Shown here in pieces: positions 31,228-40,474 of a DNA stretch of 64,000 bases (its first letter is position 1; every line of letters starts with the position of its first letter). The notes beneath the pieces are model-generated. The model did no database searches and was not told the origin of the DNA. It was given only the letters and a program-made list of their open reading frames with translations. The stretch is from Sphingopyxis sp. RIFCSPHIGHO2_12_FULL_65_19 (GTDB taxonomy: Bacteria > Pseudomonadota > Alphaproteobacteria > Sphingomonadales > Sphingomonadaceae), in NCBI RefSeq assembly GCF_001830555.1, contig NZ_MIAM01000024.1, forward strand, positions 84,485 to 148,484. The letters are read 5' to 3'. Made by a program: the position numbers and the translations under genes.

Positions 31228-32453
31228 CCGATGCAACATCAGCGGCGCGTTGGCGCGCCGGAATATTGGCCGCGGTGCTGATCGCGGGCGGCAGCGGTTA
31301 CTGGCTGGGACAGAGCGGTCAGAGCGATGCGCCAAGCGAAGCGGCAGGCAGCGGCGGGCGCAAGATCCTCTATTATTATGATCCGATGTTCCCGAACCAG
31401 AAATTCGACAAGCCCGGCAAGTCGCCCTTCATGGACATGCAGCTCGAGCCCAAATATGCCGACGAGGGCAGCGGCGCGGCACCGGGCGTGTCGGTCGATC
31501 CTGCCGCGCGGCAGAGCCTCGGCATAAGGGTGGTCGTGGCCGAAATGGGCAGCCTCGCGGCGACCTTCGACGTCAACGGCAGCATCGATTTCAACCAGCG
31601 CGACGTCACGATCGTCCAGGCGCGCTCGGGCGGATTCGTCGAGCGCGTCTATCGCCTCGCGCCCGGCGACGTCATCGGCGCCGGCACGCCGATCGCCGAC
31701 CTGCAATTGCCCGAATGGGGCGGCGCGCAGACCGAATATCTGAGCGTCAAGAAACTCGGACGTCCCGACCTCACTGCGGCGGCGCGGCAGCGGCTGCGGT
31801 TGATGGGCATGCCCGAAGGCGTGATTGTCGAAGTCGACCGGACCGGACGCACCGGCGGCCGGATGACCGTCCGCGCGCCGATCGGCGGCGTAGTCCAGAC
31901 GCTGGGCGCGCGTGCGGGCGTGACGCTTGCCGCGGGGCAGACGCTCGCCGAAATCTCGGGGCTCGGCACGGTGTGGCTCAACGCCGCGCTCCCCGAAGCG
32001 CAGGCGGGACTCGTACAGGTCGGCCAGCGCGCGACCGCGACGCTCACCGCCTTTCCCGGCGAAGCATTCACCGGCAGGATCATTGCGATCCTGCCCACTG
32101 CATCGGCCGACAGCCGGACGCTGACGGTGCGCGTCGAACTCGCCAATCGCGGCGGGCGTCTCCGCCCCGGCATGTTCGCGGTGGTGGCGCTCGGGGGCGA
32201 TGCCAAACCGGCGCTGCTGGTGCCGAGCGAAGCGGTGATCCGCACCGGCACGCGCAGCATCGTGATGCTCGAGAAGGGCGACGGGCGCTACCATCCCGCC
32301 GAAGTGATCACTGGACGCGAAGGTGGTGGCAAGACCGAGATATTGCAGGGGCTCGCTCCCGGCGAAAAGGTCGTCGCGTCGGGCCAGTTCCTGCTCGATT
32401 CCGAGGCGAGCCTGACCGGCCTCACCGTCCGTCCGCTGGAGCCCGCGCAATGA
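31224..32453 (+). CDS. cusB: CusB-like periplasmic adaptor of Cu/Ag RND pump
   Basis: Membrane fusion protein of 409 residues. An N-terminal membrane anchor or signal (residues 12-31) is followed by the heavy-metal-binding stretch YYYDPMFPN then [16 protein letters not shown] near 50-80. This stretch is characteristic of CusB proteins, which pick up Cu(I)/Ag(I) through Met residues. The barrel-sandwich and beta-barrel domains follow ([40 protein letters not shown]). It overlaps both neighbours by four bases, so the three pump genes are translationally coupled. Confidence 0.93.
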   Translation: MTDATSAARWRAGILAAVLIAGGSGYWLGQSGQSDAPSEAAGSGGRKILYYYDPMFPNQKFDKPGKSPFMDMQLEPKYADEGSGAAPGVSVDPAARQSLGIRVVVAEMGSLAATFDVNGSIDFNQRDVTIVQARSGGFVERVYRLAPGDVIGAGTPIADLQLPEWGGAQTEYLSVKKLGRPDLTAAARQRLRLMGMPEGVIVEVDRTGRTGGRMTVRAPIGGVVQTLGARAGVTLAAGQTLAEISGLGTVWLNAALPEAQAGLVQVGQRATATLTAFPGEAFTGRIIAILPTASADSRTLTVRVELANRGGRLRPGMFAVVALGGDAKPALLVPSEAVIRTGTRSIVMLEKGDGRYHPAEVITGREGGGKTEILQGLAPGEKVVASGQFLLDSEASLTGLTVRPLEPAQ

Positions 32454-35400
32454 TCGCGAAGATCATTCGCGCTTCGGTCGCGGCGCGCGGGCTCGTCGTC
32501 GCGGCGGCGCTGATCCTGACCCTGCTCGGGATCGCCGCGGTGCGCACGACGCCGGTCGATGCCCTGCCCGATCTCTCCGACGTCCAGGTCATCATCCGCA
32601 CCACCTATGCGGGTCAGGCGCCGCGGATCGTCGAGGATCAGGTCACCTATCCGATCACGACGACAATGCTCTCGGTGCCCGGCGCGCGCGTCGTGCGCGG
32701 CTACAGCTTCGTCGGCGACAGCTTCGTCTATGTGCTCTTCGACGACGGCACCGATCCCTATTGGGCGCGCAGCCGCGTGCTCGAATATCTGAGCCAGGTG
32801 CAGAGCCGGCTCCCCGACGGCGCGCGGGCGAGCCTCGGCCCCGACGCGACCGGGGTCGGGTGGATCTATGAATATGCGCTCGTCGACAAGAGCGGCCGCC
32901 ACGATCTTGCCGAGCTCCGCAGCCTCCAGGACTGGTTCCTGCGCTTCGAACTGAAGTCAGTGCCGGGCGTCGCCGAGGTCGCGAGCATCGGCGGCATGGT
33001 GCGCCAATATCAGATCATCGTCGATCCGCAGAAGCTTGCCGCCTTCGGCGTGACCGCAACCGACGTGGCAGACGCCCTCAAGCGCGCAAACCAGGAAAGC
33101 GGCGGCGGCAGCCTCGAACTCGCCGAGGCCGAATATATCGTGCGCGCGGGCGGCTATCTGAAATCGCTCGACGATTTCCGCAGCGTCCCGATCCGCACCG
33201 CCGGCGGCGGCATCCCGGTGACGGTCGGCGATGTTGCGACGGTCCAGATCGGCCCCGACACGCGGCGCGGCATCGCCGAACTCAATGGCGAGGGCGAGGT
33301 CGCGGGCGGCGTGATCGTCATGCGCGAGGGCAAGAATGCCCGCGAGGTCATCGACGGCGTGCGCGCCAAGCTCGCCGAGCTCAAGCGCAGCCTGCCGCCG
33401 GGGGTCGAGATCGTCACCACCTACGACCGTTCGGGGCTGATCGATCGTGCGGTCGACAATCTCACCTCGAAGCTCGTCGAAGAATTCATCATCGTCGGGC
33501 TCGTCTGCGCGCTGTTCCTGTGGCACGCCCGGTCGGCGCTGGTCGCCATCCTGACCCTGCCGCTCGGCATCCTCATCGCCTTCATCGTCATGCGGCTGCA
33601 GGGGCTCAACGCCAATATCCTGTCGCTCGGCGGCATCGCGATCGCGGTCGGCGCGATGGTCGATGCGGCGGTGGTGATGATCGAAAATGCCCACAAGCAT
33701 CTCGAACATTGGGAGCGCGATCATCCGGGCGAGGAATTGAAGGGCGCCGAGCGCTGGCGCGTCATCACCGATGCCGCCGCCGAGGTCGGCCCGGCGCTGT
33801 TCCTCAGCCTTCTCATTATCACCTTCTCCTTCTTGCCGATCTTCACGCTCGAAGGCCAGGAAGGGCGGCTCTTCGCGCCGCTCGCCTTCACCAAGACCTA
33901 TGCGATGGCGGCCGCTGCGATCCTCTCGATCACGCTCATCCCGGTGCTGATGGGCTGGCTGATCCGCGGAAAGATCCCGGCCGAACAGGCCAATCCGGTC
34001 AACCGCTGGCTGACCCGCGCCTATCGCCCGGCACTCGACTGGGTGCTCGAACGGCCGAAAAAGGCGCTCCTCATCGCCGGCCTCGTCTTCGCCACCAGCC
34101 TCTGGCCGATGACCCAGATCGGCGGCGAGTTCATGCCGCAGATGCATGAGGGCGATCTCCTCTACATGCCCTCAGCGCTTCCCGGCATCTCAGCAGCGCG
34201 GGCGTCGAGCCTGCTCCAGCAGACCGATCGGCTGATCAAGACGGTGCCAGAGGTCGAAAGCGTGTTCGGCAAGGCGGGCCGCGCCGACAGCGCCACCGAC
34301 CCCGCGCCGCTCGAGATGTTCGAGACGACGATCCGCTTCAAGCCGAAGGACCAGTGGCGCCCCGGCATGACCGAGGAGAAATTGATCGAGGAGCTCGACG
34401 CGCGGGTCCGGGTCCCTGGGCTCGCCAATTTCTGGATCCCGCCGATCCGCAACCGCATCGACATGCTCGCGACCGGGATCAAAAGCCCGGTCGGCATCAA
34501 GGTCGCGGGCTCGGATCTTGCCGAGATCGACCGCACCGCGAAGCGCATCGAGGGCGTAGTCAGGACCGTCCCCGGCGTCGCCTCGGCGCTGGCCGAGCGC
34601 CTGACTGGCGGCCGTTATATCGACGTCGACATCGATCGCGCCGCCGCGGGGCGCTATGGTCTCAACGTCGCCGACGTGCAGGCGATCGTCGCGGGCGCGA
34701 TCGGCGGCGAGACGATCGGCCAGACGGTCGAGGGGCTCGCGCGCTATCCGATCAGCGTCCGCTATCCACGCGAGATGCGCGACAGCATCGGCGAGCTCGC
34801 GGCCCTTCCGATCCTGACGCCGTCGCGCCAGCAGATCACGCTCGGGACGGTGGCGAGCGTCAAGGTCAGCGACGGGCCGCCGATGCTGCGCAGCGAGAAT
34901 GGCCGCCCGGTGACCTGGATCTATGTCGACAGCCGCGGCCGCGATTTGCAGGGTCTGGTGCACGACATCCAGCGGGCGATCGCGCGCGATGTCGAGCTGC
35001 CCCCCGGCGTCAGCATCTCCTACACCGGGCAGTTCGAGTTCCTCGTTCGTGCGACCGAGCGGATGAAGGTGGTCGTGCCGGTCACGCTCGCGATCATCTT
35101 CATCCTGCTCTACCTCACCTTCCGCCGCTGGGACGAGGCGCTGCTCATCATGGCGACCTTGCCCTTTGCACTCACCGGCGGGCTCTGGCTGCTCTATCTG
35201 CTCGGTTACAACCAGTCGGTCGCGAGCGCGGTCGGGTTCATCGCGCTCGCCGGCGTCGCCGCCGAGTTCGGGGTCGTCATGCTCATCTACCTCAAGCATG
35301 CGCTCGCCGATCGCGGCGATGGCGACATATTGGCCGCGATTCGCGAGGGCGCGCTGCTTCGCGTCCGGCCGAAGGCGATGACCGTCGCGGTGATCCTCGC

Positions 35401-35584
35401 GGGCCTGTTCCCGATCCTCGTCGGGACCGGCACCGGCTCCGAAGTGATGAGCCGCATCGCCGCGCCGATGATCGGCGGCATGCTGACCGCGCCGCTGCTC
35501 TCGATGCTCATCATTCCCGCCGCCTATCTGCTGATGCGCAGGCGCGCGGCCCATCCCGTTCAACCCGAAGGAGAAATGACATGA
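32450..35584 (+). CDS. cusA: CusA-like Cu/Ag RND efflux transporter
   Basis: Inner-membrane proton-driven transporter of 1044 residues with 12 membrane helices and two large periplasmic loops. The class signature in helix 4, [18 protein letters not shown] near residue 400, belongs to the HME4 group that exports monovalent Cu/Ag. The start overlaps the cusB stop and the end overlaps the start of the CusF-like gene, so the order is cusCBAF. Met residues in the periplasmic porter domain (for example [17 protein letters not shown]) fit the methionine relay of CusA. Confidence 0.96.
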   Translation: MIAKIIRASVAARGLVVAAALILTLLGIAAVRTTPVDALPDLSDVQVIIRTTYAGQAPRIVEDQVTYPITTTMLSVPGARVVRGYSFVGDSFVYVLFDDGTDPYWARSRVLEYLSQVQSRLPDGARASLGPDATGVGWIYEYALVDKSGRHDLAELRSLQDWFLRFELKSVPGVAEVASIGGMVRQYQIIVDPQKLAAFGVTATDVADALKRANQESGGGSLELAEAEYIVRAGGYLKSLDDFRSVPIRTAGGGIPVTVGDVATVQIGPDTRRGIAELNGEGEVAGGVIVMREGKNAREVIDGVRAKLAELKRSLPPGVEIVTTYDRSGLIDRAVDNLTSKLVEEFIIVGLVCALFLWHARSALVAILTLPLGILIAFIVMRLQGLNANILSLGGIAIAVGAMVDAAVVMIENAHKHLEHWERDHPGEELKGAERWRVITDAAAEVGPALFLSLLIITFSFLPIFTLEGQEGRLFAPLAFTKTYAMAAAAILSITLIPVLMGWLIRGKIPAEQANPVNRWLTRAYRPALDWVLERPKKALLIAGLVFATSLWPMTQIGGEFMPQMHEGDLLYMPSALPGISAARASSLLQQTDRLIKTVPEVESVFGKAGRADSATDPAPLEMFETTIRFKPKDQWRPGMTEEKLIEELDARVRVPGLANFWIPPIRNRIDMLATGIKSPVGIKVAGSDLAEIDRTAKRIEGVVRTVPGVASALAERLTGGRYIDVDIDRAAAGRYGLNVADVQAIVAGAIGGETIGQTVEGLARYPISVRYPREMRDSIGELAALPILTPSRQQITLGTVASVKVSDGPPMLRSENGRPVTWIYVDSRGRDLQGLVHDIQRAIARDVELPPGVSISYTGQFEFLVRATERMKVVVPVTLAIIFILLYLTFRRWDEALLIMATLPFALTGGLWLLYLLGYNQSVASAVGFIALAGVAAEFGVVMLIYLKHALADRGDGDILAAIREGALLRVRPKAMTVAVILAGLFPILVGTGTGSEVMSRIAAPMIGGMLTAPLLSMLIIPAAYLLMRRRAAHPVQPEGEMT

Positions 35585-35949
35585 AGAATTTGACCGCCAT
35601 CGCACTGGGCATCGCGCTCAGCGCAGGACTTGCCGGCTGCGGCAAGCAGGGCGAAGCGCCGAAGACCGAAGAAAAGGCCGCGATGGCCGATGACGCCGGA
35701 ACCATGGCGATGCCCGCCGAAACCAAACATGGCAAGGGCACGGCGACCGTGACCGCAATCGATAGCGCGAAGGGACAGGTCACGCTCGATCATGGCGCGA
35801 TCGCCGAACTCGAATGGCCGCCGATGACGATGGGCTTCGCCGCAAAGCCCGAGCTGCTGAAGGACATCAAGGTCGGCGACAAGGTCGCGTTCGAGCTCGA
35901 CTGGAACGGTAAGGCCGGGACGATCACCAAGCTCGACAAGGCGCCATAA
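35581..35949 (+). CDS. cusF: CusF-like periplasmic copper/silver chaperone
   Basis: Lipoprotein of 122 residues with lipobox LAGC at Cys20, a Met-rich linker ([20 protein letters not shown]) and an OB-fold CusF domain. The metal site is complete: His71, Trp79, Met82 and Met84 in [12 protein letters not shown]. coli CusF uses His36, Trp44, Met47 and Met49, so all four match at a constant offset of 35. It hands Cu(I)/Ag(I) to CusB. Its ATG overlaps the cusA stop. A 10-base perfect hairpin follows the gene. Confidence 0.94.
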   Translation: MKNLTAIALGIALSAGLAGCGKQGEAPKTEEKAAMADDAGTMAMPAETKHGKGTATVTAIDSAKGQVTLDHGAIAELEWPPMTMGFAAKPELLKDIKVGDKVAFELDWNGKAGTITKLDKAP

Positions 35950-35957
35950 TATCCGCC

Positions 35958-35991
35958 GGCGCGCGCGGCGAAGCCAGTCGTCGCGCGCGCC
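35958..35991 (+). terminator. Putative terminator hairpin after cusF
   Basis: GGCGCGCGCG (35958-35967) pairs perfectly with CGCGCGCGCC (35982-35991) around a 14-base loop. The tail is CCTTCCTTCC rather than T-rich. It lies between the convergent cus operon and merR gene. Confidence 0.5.
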
Positions 35992-36034
35992 AGCCCCTTC
36001 CTTCCCCGAACCCGGATGCGTCCGGTCGGATCGA

Positions 36035-36457
36035 TCAATCGGTCTGGAGCGCGAGTTCGGTGCCCGCGATCGCCTCGATCACCCGGCATTCGGCGGCCCG
36101 GCCGCCCTCGCAGGAGGTCGCGACCTCGGTCAGCGCCGAGCGCAAGGTTTCGAGCCGCGCGATGCGGATGCCGATATCGGCAAGATGCGCGCGCGCGATC
36201 GCCGCAGCCTCGCCGCAATCGCGGTCGGGCTGATCCGAAAGCGCCAGCAGCGAGCGGATTTCGGGGATCGAAAAACCGAGCTGCCGGCCGTGGCGGACGA
36301 AGGCGAGCCGCCGAAGGTCGGCCGCATCATAGCTTCGCCGTCCCGAAGCGGTGCGCAGGGCTTCGGGCAGCAGCCCGATCTCTTCATAGAAGCGGATGGT
36401 GTTGACCTTGGTCCCGGTCTCCCGGGCAAGGTCGCCGATCGCGAGCCGCTTGGTCAT
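36035..36457 (-). CDS. MerR-family divalent-metal regulator (ZntR/CadR/PbrR type)
   Basis: Regulator of 140 residues starting at the ATG of MTKRLAIGDL. The DNA-binding domain is IGDLARETGTKVNTIRFYEE then SGRRSYDAADLRRLAFVRHG. Metal-site cysteines are Cys81, Cys116 and Cys124, close to ZntR Cys79, Cys114 and Cys124, which points to Zn, Cd or Pb rather than Cu. It is divergent from the cation-transporter gene. Two MerR-type operators of matching sequence, one in the divergent gap and one at 37224, are its likely targets. Confidence 0.92.
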   Translation of the reverse strand: MTKRLAIGDLARETGTKVNTIRFYEEIGLLPEALRTASGRRSYDAADLRRLAFVRHGRQLGFSIPEIRSLLALSDQPDRDCGEAAAIARAHLADIGIRIARLETLRSALTEVATSCEGGRAAECRVIEAIAGTELALQTD

Positions 36458-36464
36458 ATTATGC

Positions 36465-36495
36465 TTGATCCTCCAGTGACTGGAGGATGTATAGG
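36465..36495 (+). promoter_or_regulatory. MerR-type operator/promoter before the cation transporter
   Basis: TTGATC (36465-36470) and TATAGG (36490-36495) are 19 bases apart. The perfect dyad ATCCTCCAGT-G-ACTGGAGGAT spans 36468-36488 between them. This is typical of a metal-activated MerR promoter. Confidence 0.88.
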
Positions 36496-36561
36496 CGGTC
36501 CTCGTCCGAAGTTGAAGGCGGCAAAGCGAAGAGCGCGCCACCACCATGGAGTGAAGACGCG

Positions 36562-37224
36562 ATGGCGGAGGGATCCGAGAACGGCGACGGCTGCGGCTGC
36601 ACGGGAGACCCGGTGCGCGCGGAAAAGGACCCGGCCTATCGCCGTGCTCTTTGGATCGTGGTTATCCTAAATCTCGGCTTCGGCGCTATCGAGATCGTCG
36701 GCGGATTCATCGCCAACAGCCAGGCGCTGAAGGCCGACTCGCTCGACTTCATCGGCGACGGCACCATCACGCTGGCCGGCCTCGTCGCGATCGGCTGGAC
36801 GGCGCTCGCCCGCACCCGCATCGCTCTTGCCCAAGGCCTGTTCCTGCTGACGCTCGGGCTCGGCGTCATCGGCGTCGCGCTGTGGCGCGCCCTGACAGCG
36901 GTTCCGCCCGAAGCCGAGCTCATGGGCGGCATCGGCTTCGTTGCACTGCTCGTCAATCTCACCTCGGCGGCGGTCCTCTCGCGGTTTCGCGAAGGCGACG
37001 CCAATGTCCGCGCTGTTTGGCTGTTCAGCCGCAATGACGCGGTCGCCAATGTCGCGGTAATCATCGCTGCGGGTCTCGTCGCATGGACCGGCCAGGCCTG
37101 GCCCGACCTTGCAGTGGCCGCCATCATTGCAGCGCTCTTCCTGCATTCGGCCTATGAAATTCTTCGCAGCGCGCGGACCGAGCTGCGCCAACTGTCGGAA
37201 CAAGGGATTCGTGGTCAGGCTTGA
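36562..37224 (+). CDS. Short cation-diffusion-facilitator-like transporter
   Basis: Membrane protein of 220 residues starting MAEGSENGDG, with a cysteine pair at the N-terminus (GCGCTGDPV). Five to six helices are visible. The CDF-like metal positions are acidic: ADSLDFIGDG in helix 2 and FSRNDAVANVAV in helix 5. The C-terminal cytoplasmic domain of classical CDF exporters is missing, as in the short family found beside ZntR/CadR-type regulators. It probably exports Zn or Cd under control of the divergent MerR. The stop codon overlaps the -35 box of a second MerR-type promoter. Confidence 0.88.
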   Translation: MAEGSENGDGCGCTGDPVRAEKDPAYRRALWIVVILNLGFGAIEIVGGFIANSQALKADSLDFIGDGTITLAGLVAIGWTALARTRIALAQGLFLLTLGLGVIGVALWRALTAVPPEAELMGGIGFVALLVNLTSAAVLSRFREGDANVRAVWLFSRNDAVANVAVIIAAGLVAWTGQAWPDLAVAAIIAALFLHSAYEILRSARTELRQLSEQGIRGQA

Positions 37225-37251
37225 CCCTGTAGTTGCTACAGGGTGCATAAG
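37221..37251 (+). promoter_or_regulatory. Second MerR-type operator/promoter, overlapping the transporter stop codon
   Basis: TTGACC (37221-37226), 19 bases, CATAAG (37246-37251). The dyad ACCCTGTAG-TTG-CTACAGGGT spans 37224-37244. Its half-sites resemble those at 36468 (shared CCT..AGT and CT..AGG positions), so the same regulator may bind both. Confidence 0.82.
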
Positions 37252-37286
37252 GCCGGCGAATCGACGCAAAGGGAAATGTCGCGAGC

Positions 37287-37658
37287 ATGCTGGATCGACG
37301 TCAAGCTGCCGGCCTGATCGCCGCCGAGATGACGCATTACCGGGCCGCGCGGCGGGCCGGCGATTATCCCGCGGCCTGGCGCGCGCTCGAGCGCGCGCAC
37401 ATCGTTGCGCAGCCCTTCTTCGGCATTCACCTGTCGTCGCATGGCCACATGCTCGGTTTCGCGATGGCGCTCGGCGACTGGCGCGAAGCGGCGGGGCAGA
37501 TTTTCCGGCTGGCCCTCGTCCCTCTGGGATCGCTGACGGGCCGGATCCCGGCAGGCAATAGTGGGCGGGCGCGGGTCAGCGCGTTCCAACCCATGGCGAT
37601 TCCATCCGATCTGGCCGCCGCGATGTCACGCCGCGACAAACAGATGACGGGTCGATAG
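37287..37658 (+). CDS. DUF3703 family protein
   Basis: Soluble protein of 123 residues. Family features are an N-terminal RRAGDYPAAWRALERAHIVA, a central HLSSHGHMLGFAMALGDWRE and a C-terminal RIPAGNSGRARVSAFQPMAI. DUF3703 proteins are regularly encoded next to heavy-metal regulators and efflux pumps; their function is unknown. The His residues (AHIVAQPFFGIHLSSHGHM) might bind metal. A MerR-type promoter lies immediately upstream, so the gene is probably metal-induced together with the following czc genes. Confidence 0.82.
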   Translation: MLDRRQAAGLIAAEMTHYRAARRAGDYPAAWRALERAHIVAQPFFGIHLSSHGHMLGFAMALGDWREAAGQIFRLALVPLGSLTGRIPAGNSGRARVSAFQPMAIPSDLAAAMSRRDKQMTGR

Positions 37659-37666
37659 GGGGCTTT

Positions 37667-37987
37667 ATGGCTGGTGCGATGATGCGACTGCTGGTGATTG
37701 TGGGCGTGCTGCTTTGCACCCTGCAATTCTGTGAGCCCGCGTCCGCGCATATTGCCGATCAAGGCACCGCCTATTCGCTGGACAGGGACGGCGGCAAGCA
37801 AGTGCCGGGCGAACCGGCAAAGAAATTCGCCCATAGCGGCCATCATCATTGCCCCATGGCGCCGGACCAGCATCAGACGGTCAGCGAAGCCCCGCTGGCC
37901 CCGGCGCGTGGGCCACTATTTGCCGCGCCGGTCGTGCAGCGACCATCGCGCGTCCTGCCGCCCCTTCTCGACCCGCCCCTCGCCTGA
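37667..37987 (+). CDS. Small secreted His-rich protein upstream of czcC
   Basis: Protein of 106 residues with a signal peptide (LLVIVGVLLCTLQF, cleaved near PASA) and a mature part containing KFAHSGHHHCPMAPDQHQ, an obvious metal-binding patch, then a Pro-rich tail. It occupies the place of CzcI-like small periplasmic proteins that precede czcCBA in other bacteria, but no clear sequence relation is visible. It follows DUF3703 by 8 bases and precedes czcC by 59, so it is probably in the same transcript. Confidence 0.74.
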   Translation: MAGAMMRLLVIVGVLLCTLQFCEPASAHIADQGTAYSLDRDGGKQVPGEPAKKFAHSGHHHCPMAPDQHQTVSEAPLAPARGPLFAAPVVQRPSRVLPPLLDPPLA

Positions 37988-38046
37988 CGTCTTGACGCGC
38001 TCGCGCATTCGCGCGGCGATCTATCGGCTCAATCGAGGATGGAATT

Positions 38047-39318
38047 ATGTACAGGATCGTTGTTGCCCTCGTGGCAGCCACATCGTGCGTTGCGATAGCG
38101 CAGGCACAGGAGGTCGGCACCGAAAGCCGGCAGATATCAGGACCGCTCCTGACGCTCGACGAGGCGGTTGCGCTCGCGGGCGGCAGCGCGCCCGCGGCGG
38201 AAGCCGCAGCGGCGGACGTTGATGCCGCAAGCGCAGCCCGCCGAGTCGCGGGGCTGCGCCCCAACCCAGCGCTTTCGGTCGAAGTCGAGAATTTCGTCGG
38301 CACCGGGCCCTATAATGGCGTCAATGGCGCCGATATCACGGCAAGCGTCGCGATCCCGCTCGAACTCGGCGGCAAGCGGCAGGCCCGGATCGCGGTTGCC
38401 GATGCGGCGGCGCACCGCGCGCAAATCGCGCAGGCGATTGCGCAGGCCGATATCCGGTTCCAGGTCACCGAACTCTATATCCAGGCCTCGGCCGCCGAAG
38501 TGCGTGTCGCGATTGCCGAGGACCAATATCGTATCGCCGGCGACACGGCGCGCGCCGCGACCATAAGAGTGCAAGCGGGGCGCGCCTCGCCGCTCGAACA
38601 AGAACGCGCCGAAGTCGCGCGCCTGACCGCCGAAACCGAGGCCGAGAAAGCGCGCCGCCTCGCCGATGCCGCGCGCGCCAGTCTCGCGCGCCGCATTGGC
38701 CGCCCGGTCACCGGCCCGCTCGATGTCGCGGTACTCGGCGGCCCCGGAAGCGGCACCATGGGTCCGCCCCGCCCTGTATCGGCGGCTGGCACGCTCGCGC
38801 TGGCGGCGGCCGATGCCGACCTCGCCACCGCGGATGCCGGCGTCGAACTGGCGCGTTCGCAGCGCGTGCCCGATCTTACCGTCGGGCCGGGCGTTCGCCG
38901 GCTCGAAGCCACCAACGATGTCGCTGCGGTGTTCAGCGTCTCGGTGCCGCTGCCGCTGTTCAACAACGGACGCGCCGCGGTCGACCAGGCGAATGCCGAA
39001 CGGCGGCGTGCCGACGCGCAGCGCCGCGTCACCGCGCTCGATATCGAGCAGAAGATCAGCGACGCCGAAGTCGAGGCTGCCAATGCGGCCGCGGCGGCGC
39101 GCGTCGCGAGCGGCCCCGCTCTGTCCTCGGCCATGGAAGCCGCGCGCATTGCGCGCATCGGCTACCGCGAGGGCAAGTTCGGACAGCTCGAACTGCTCGA
39201 TGCCGAACGGACGCTGACCGAGATGCGCTCCGCGTCGATCGAAGCCCTCGCCTCCTATCAACTCGCCAAGGCCCGGTTGGAACGCCTGACGGCTCCCGCG
39301 CCGCTCGAAGGAAATTGA
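38047..39318 (+). CDS. czcC: CzcC-like outer-membrane efflux protein (TolC family)
   Basis: Outer-membrane channel of 423 residues. The signal peptide ends at AQAQE. The start LLTLDEAVALAGGSAPAAEA, the GLRPNPALSVEVENF stretch and IPLELGGKRQARIAVADAAA are typical of CzcC/CnrC-type TolC proteins. The second half repeats the fold (VFSVSVPLPLFNNGRAAVDQ). It starts the czcCBA operon, with the adaptor gene only 4 bases behind. Confidence 0.93.
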   Translation: MYRIVVALVAATSCVAIAQAQEVGTESRQISGPLLTLDEAVALAGGSAPAAEAAAADVDAASAARRVAGLRPNPALSVEVENFVGTGPYNGVNGADITASVAIPLELGGKRQARIAVADAAAHRAQIAQAIAQADIRFQVTELYIQASAAEVRVAIAEDQYRIAGDTARAATIRVQAGRASPLEQERAEVARLTAETEAEKARRLADAARASLARRIGRPVTGPLDVAVLGGPGSGTMGPPRPVSAAGTLALAAADADLATADAGVELARSQRVPDLTVGPGVRRLEATNDVAAVFSVSVPLPLFNNGRAAVDQANAERRRADAQRRVTALDIEQKISDAEVEAANAAAAARVASGPALSSAMEAARIARIGYREGKFGQLELLDAERTLTEMRSASIEALASYQLAKARLERLTAPAPLEGN

Positions 39319-39322
39319 CCCG

Positions 39323-40471
39323 ATGACTATCACTATCAACCGAAAGCTGCTGCTCGCCGCGACGCTGCCGCTGTTCCTCGCCGCCTGCGGTGGCGGCGAG
39401 ACCGCCAAACCCGCCGACGAGCATGGCGAGGAAGAGGCCGGCCATGCCGACGAGGGCAAGATCACCCTCACCAACGAGCAGATCAAGATCGCGGGGATCG
39501 CGCTCGGCAGCCCGACCATCGGCAGCGCCGGCGCGCTGCAATTGCCCGCAACGATCGAAGGCGATCCGCAAGGAACGCAGGCCGTGTCGGCCGCGATCGG
39601 CGGGCGGATCGTCGCGCTCAACCGCAATCTCGGACAGAGCGTCGGCCGTGGGCAGACGCTTGCGATTGTCGAGAGCCGCGAGGCCGCGCAGCTCCAGGGC
39701 GAGGTGCAGGCCACGCGTGCCCGATTAGCGCTTGCCAACTCCAATCTCGCACGCGAGGAGCGGCTGTTCGCACAGCGCGTGTCGCCCGAGCAGGATGTGA
39801 TTGCGGCACGCACGGCCGCGACCGAAGCCAGGATCGCCTATCAACTCGCGCAGCAGCAGGTATCCGCCGCAGGGGGCGGCGGCGGCCAGCTCAACCGGAT
39901 TGCCATTACCGCGCCGATTTCGGGCCAGGTAATCGCGCGCAGCGTGGTGCTCGGTCAGACGGTTCCCGCCGATGCAGAACTCTATCGCATCGCCAACCTC
40001 TCGAGCGTTTCGCTCTCGCTGAACCTCCAGCCCGCCGACGCCGGTCGTATCCGGCCCGGCGCCGTCGTCTCGGTGAGCGCGCCTGGACGCCAGGCGACCG
40101 GCAAGATCAGCTTCGTCTCGCCCGCGCTCGATCCGGCCACGAAGCTCGTGCCCGCAATCGCGATCCTCGACAATCGCGCCGGCCAATGGCGCGTCGGCGA
40201 AGCCGTGACCGCCTCGGTCGCGCTGGCTGCGAGCGGCGGCGTCGGCTCGATCAGCGTTCCCGCGACCGCGATCCAGACCGTCGAGGGCAAGAGCGTCGTG
40301 TTCGTGCGTACCAAGGACGGGTTCGAGGCTGTCCCCGTGGTGCTCGGCGACCGCGCGGGAGCCAATGTCATCGTCCGCTCCGGGCTCAAGGGCACCGAGC
40401 AGATCGCCATCACCAACAGCTTTTCGCTCAAGGCCGAGATCGGCAAGGGCGAAGCAGGCGATGAGGACTAA
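39323..40471 (+). CDS. czcB: CzcB-like periplasmic adaptor of divalent-metal RND pump
   Basis: Membrane fusion lipoprotein of 382 residues with a lipobox (LAAC, Cys22) and a short acidic/His patch after it (DEHGEEEAGHADEGK). The lipoyl-like and hairpin domains read GGRIVALNRNLGQSVGRGQT and VQATRARLALANSNLAREER. The membrane-proximal end reads VILGDRAG-type residues (VVLGDRAGANVIVRSGLKGT). No CusB-type Met-rich domain is present, consistent with a Zn/Cd/Co pump. It is 3 bases from czcA. Confidence 0.93.
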   Translation: MTITINRKLLLAATLPLFLAACGGGETAKPADEHGEEEAGHADEGKITLTNEQIKIAGIALGSPTIGSAGALQLPATIEGDPQGTQAVSAAIGGRIVALNRNLGQSVGRGQTLAIVESREAAQLQGEVQATRARLALANSNLAREERLFAQRVSPEQDVIAARTAATEARIAYQLAQQQVSAAGGGGGQLNRIAITAPISGQVIARSVVLGQTVPADAELYRIANLSSVSLSLNLQPADAGRIRPGAVVSVSAPGRQATGKISFVSPALDPATKLVPAIAILDNRAGQWRVGEAVTASVALAASGGVGSISVPATAIQTVEGKSVVFVRTKDGFEAVPVVLGDRAGANVIVRSGLKGTEQIAITNSFSLKAEIGKGEAGDED

Positions 40472-40474
40472 GCC

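Noticed and set aside
32957..35605. Long minus-strand frames opposite cusA
   Set aside because: Asp/Arg/Gly-rich antisense shadows of a conserved RND transporter.
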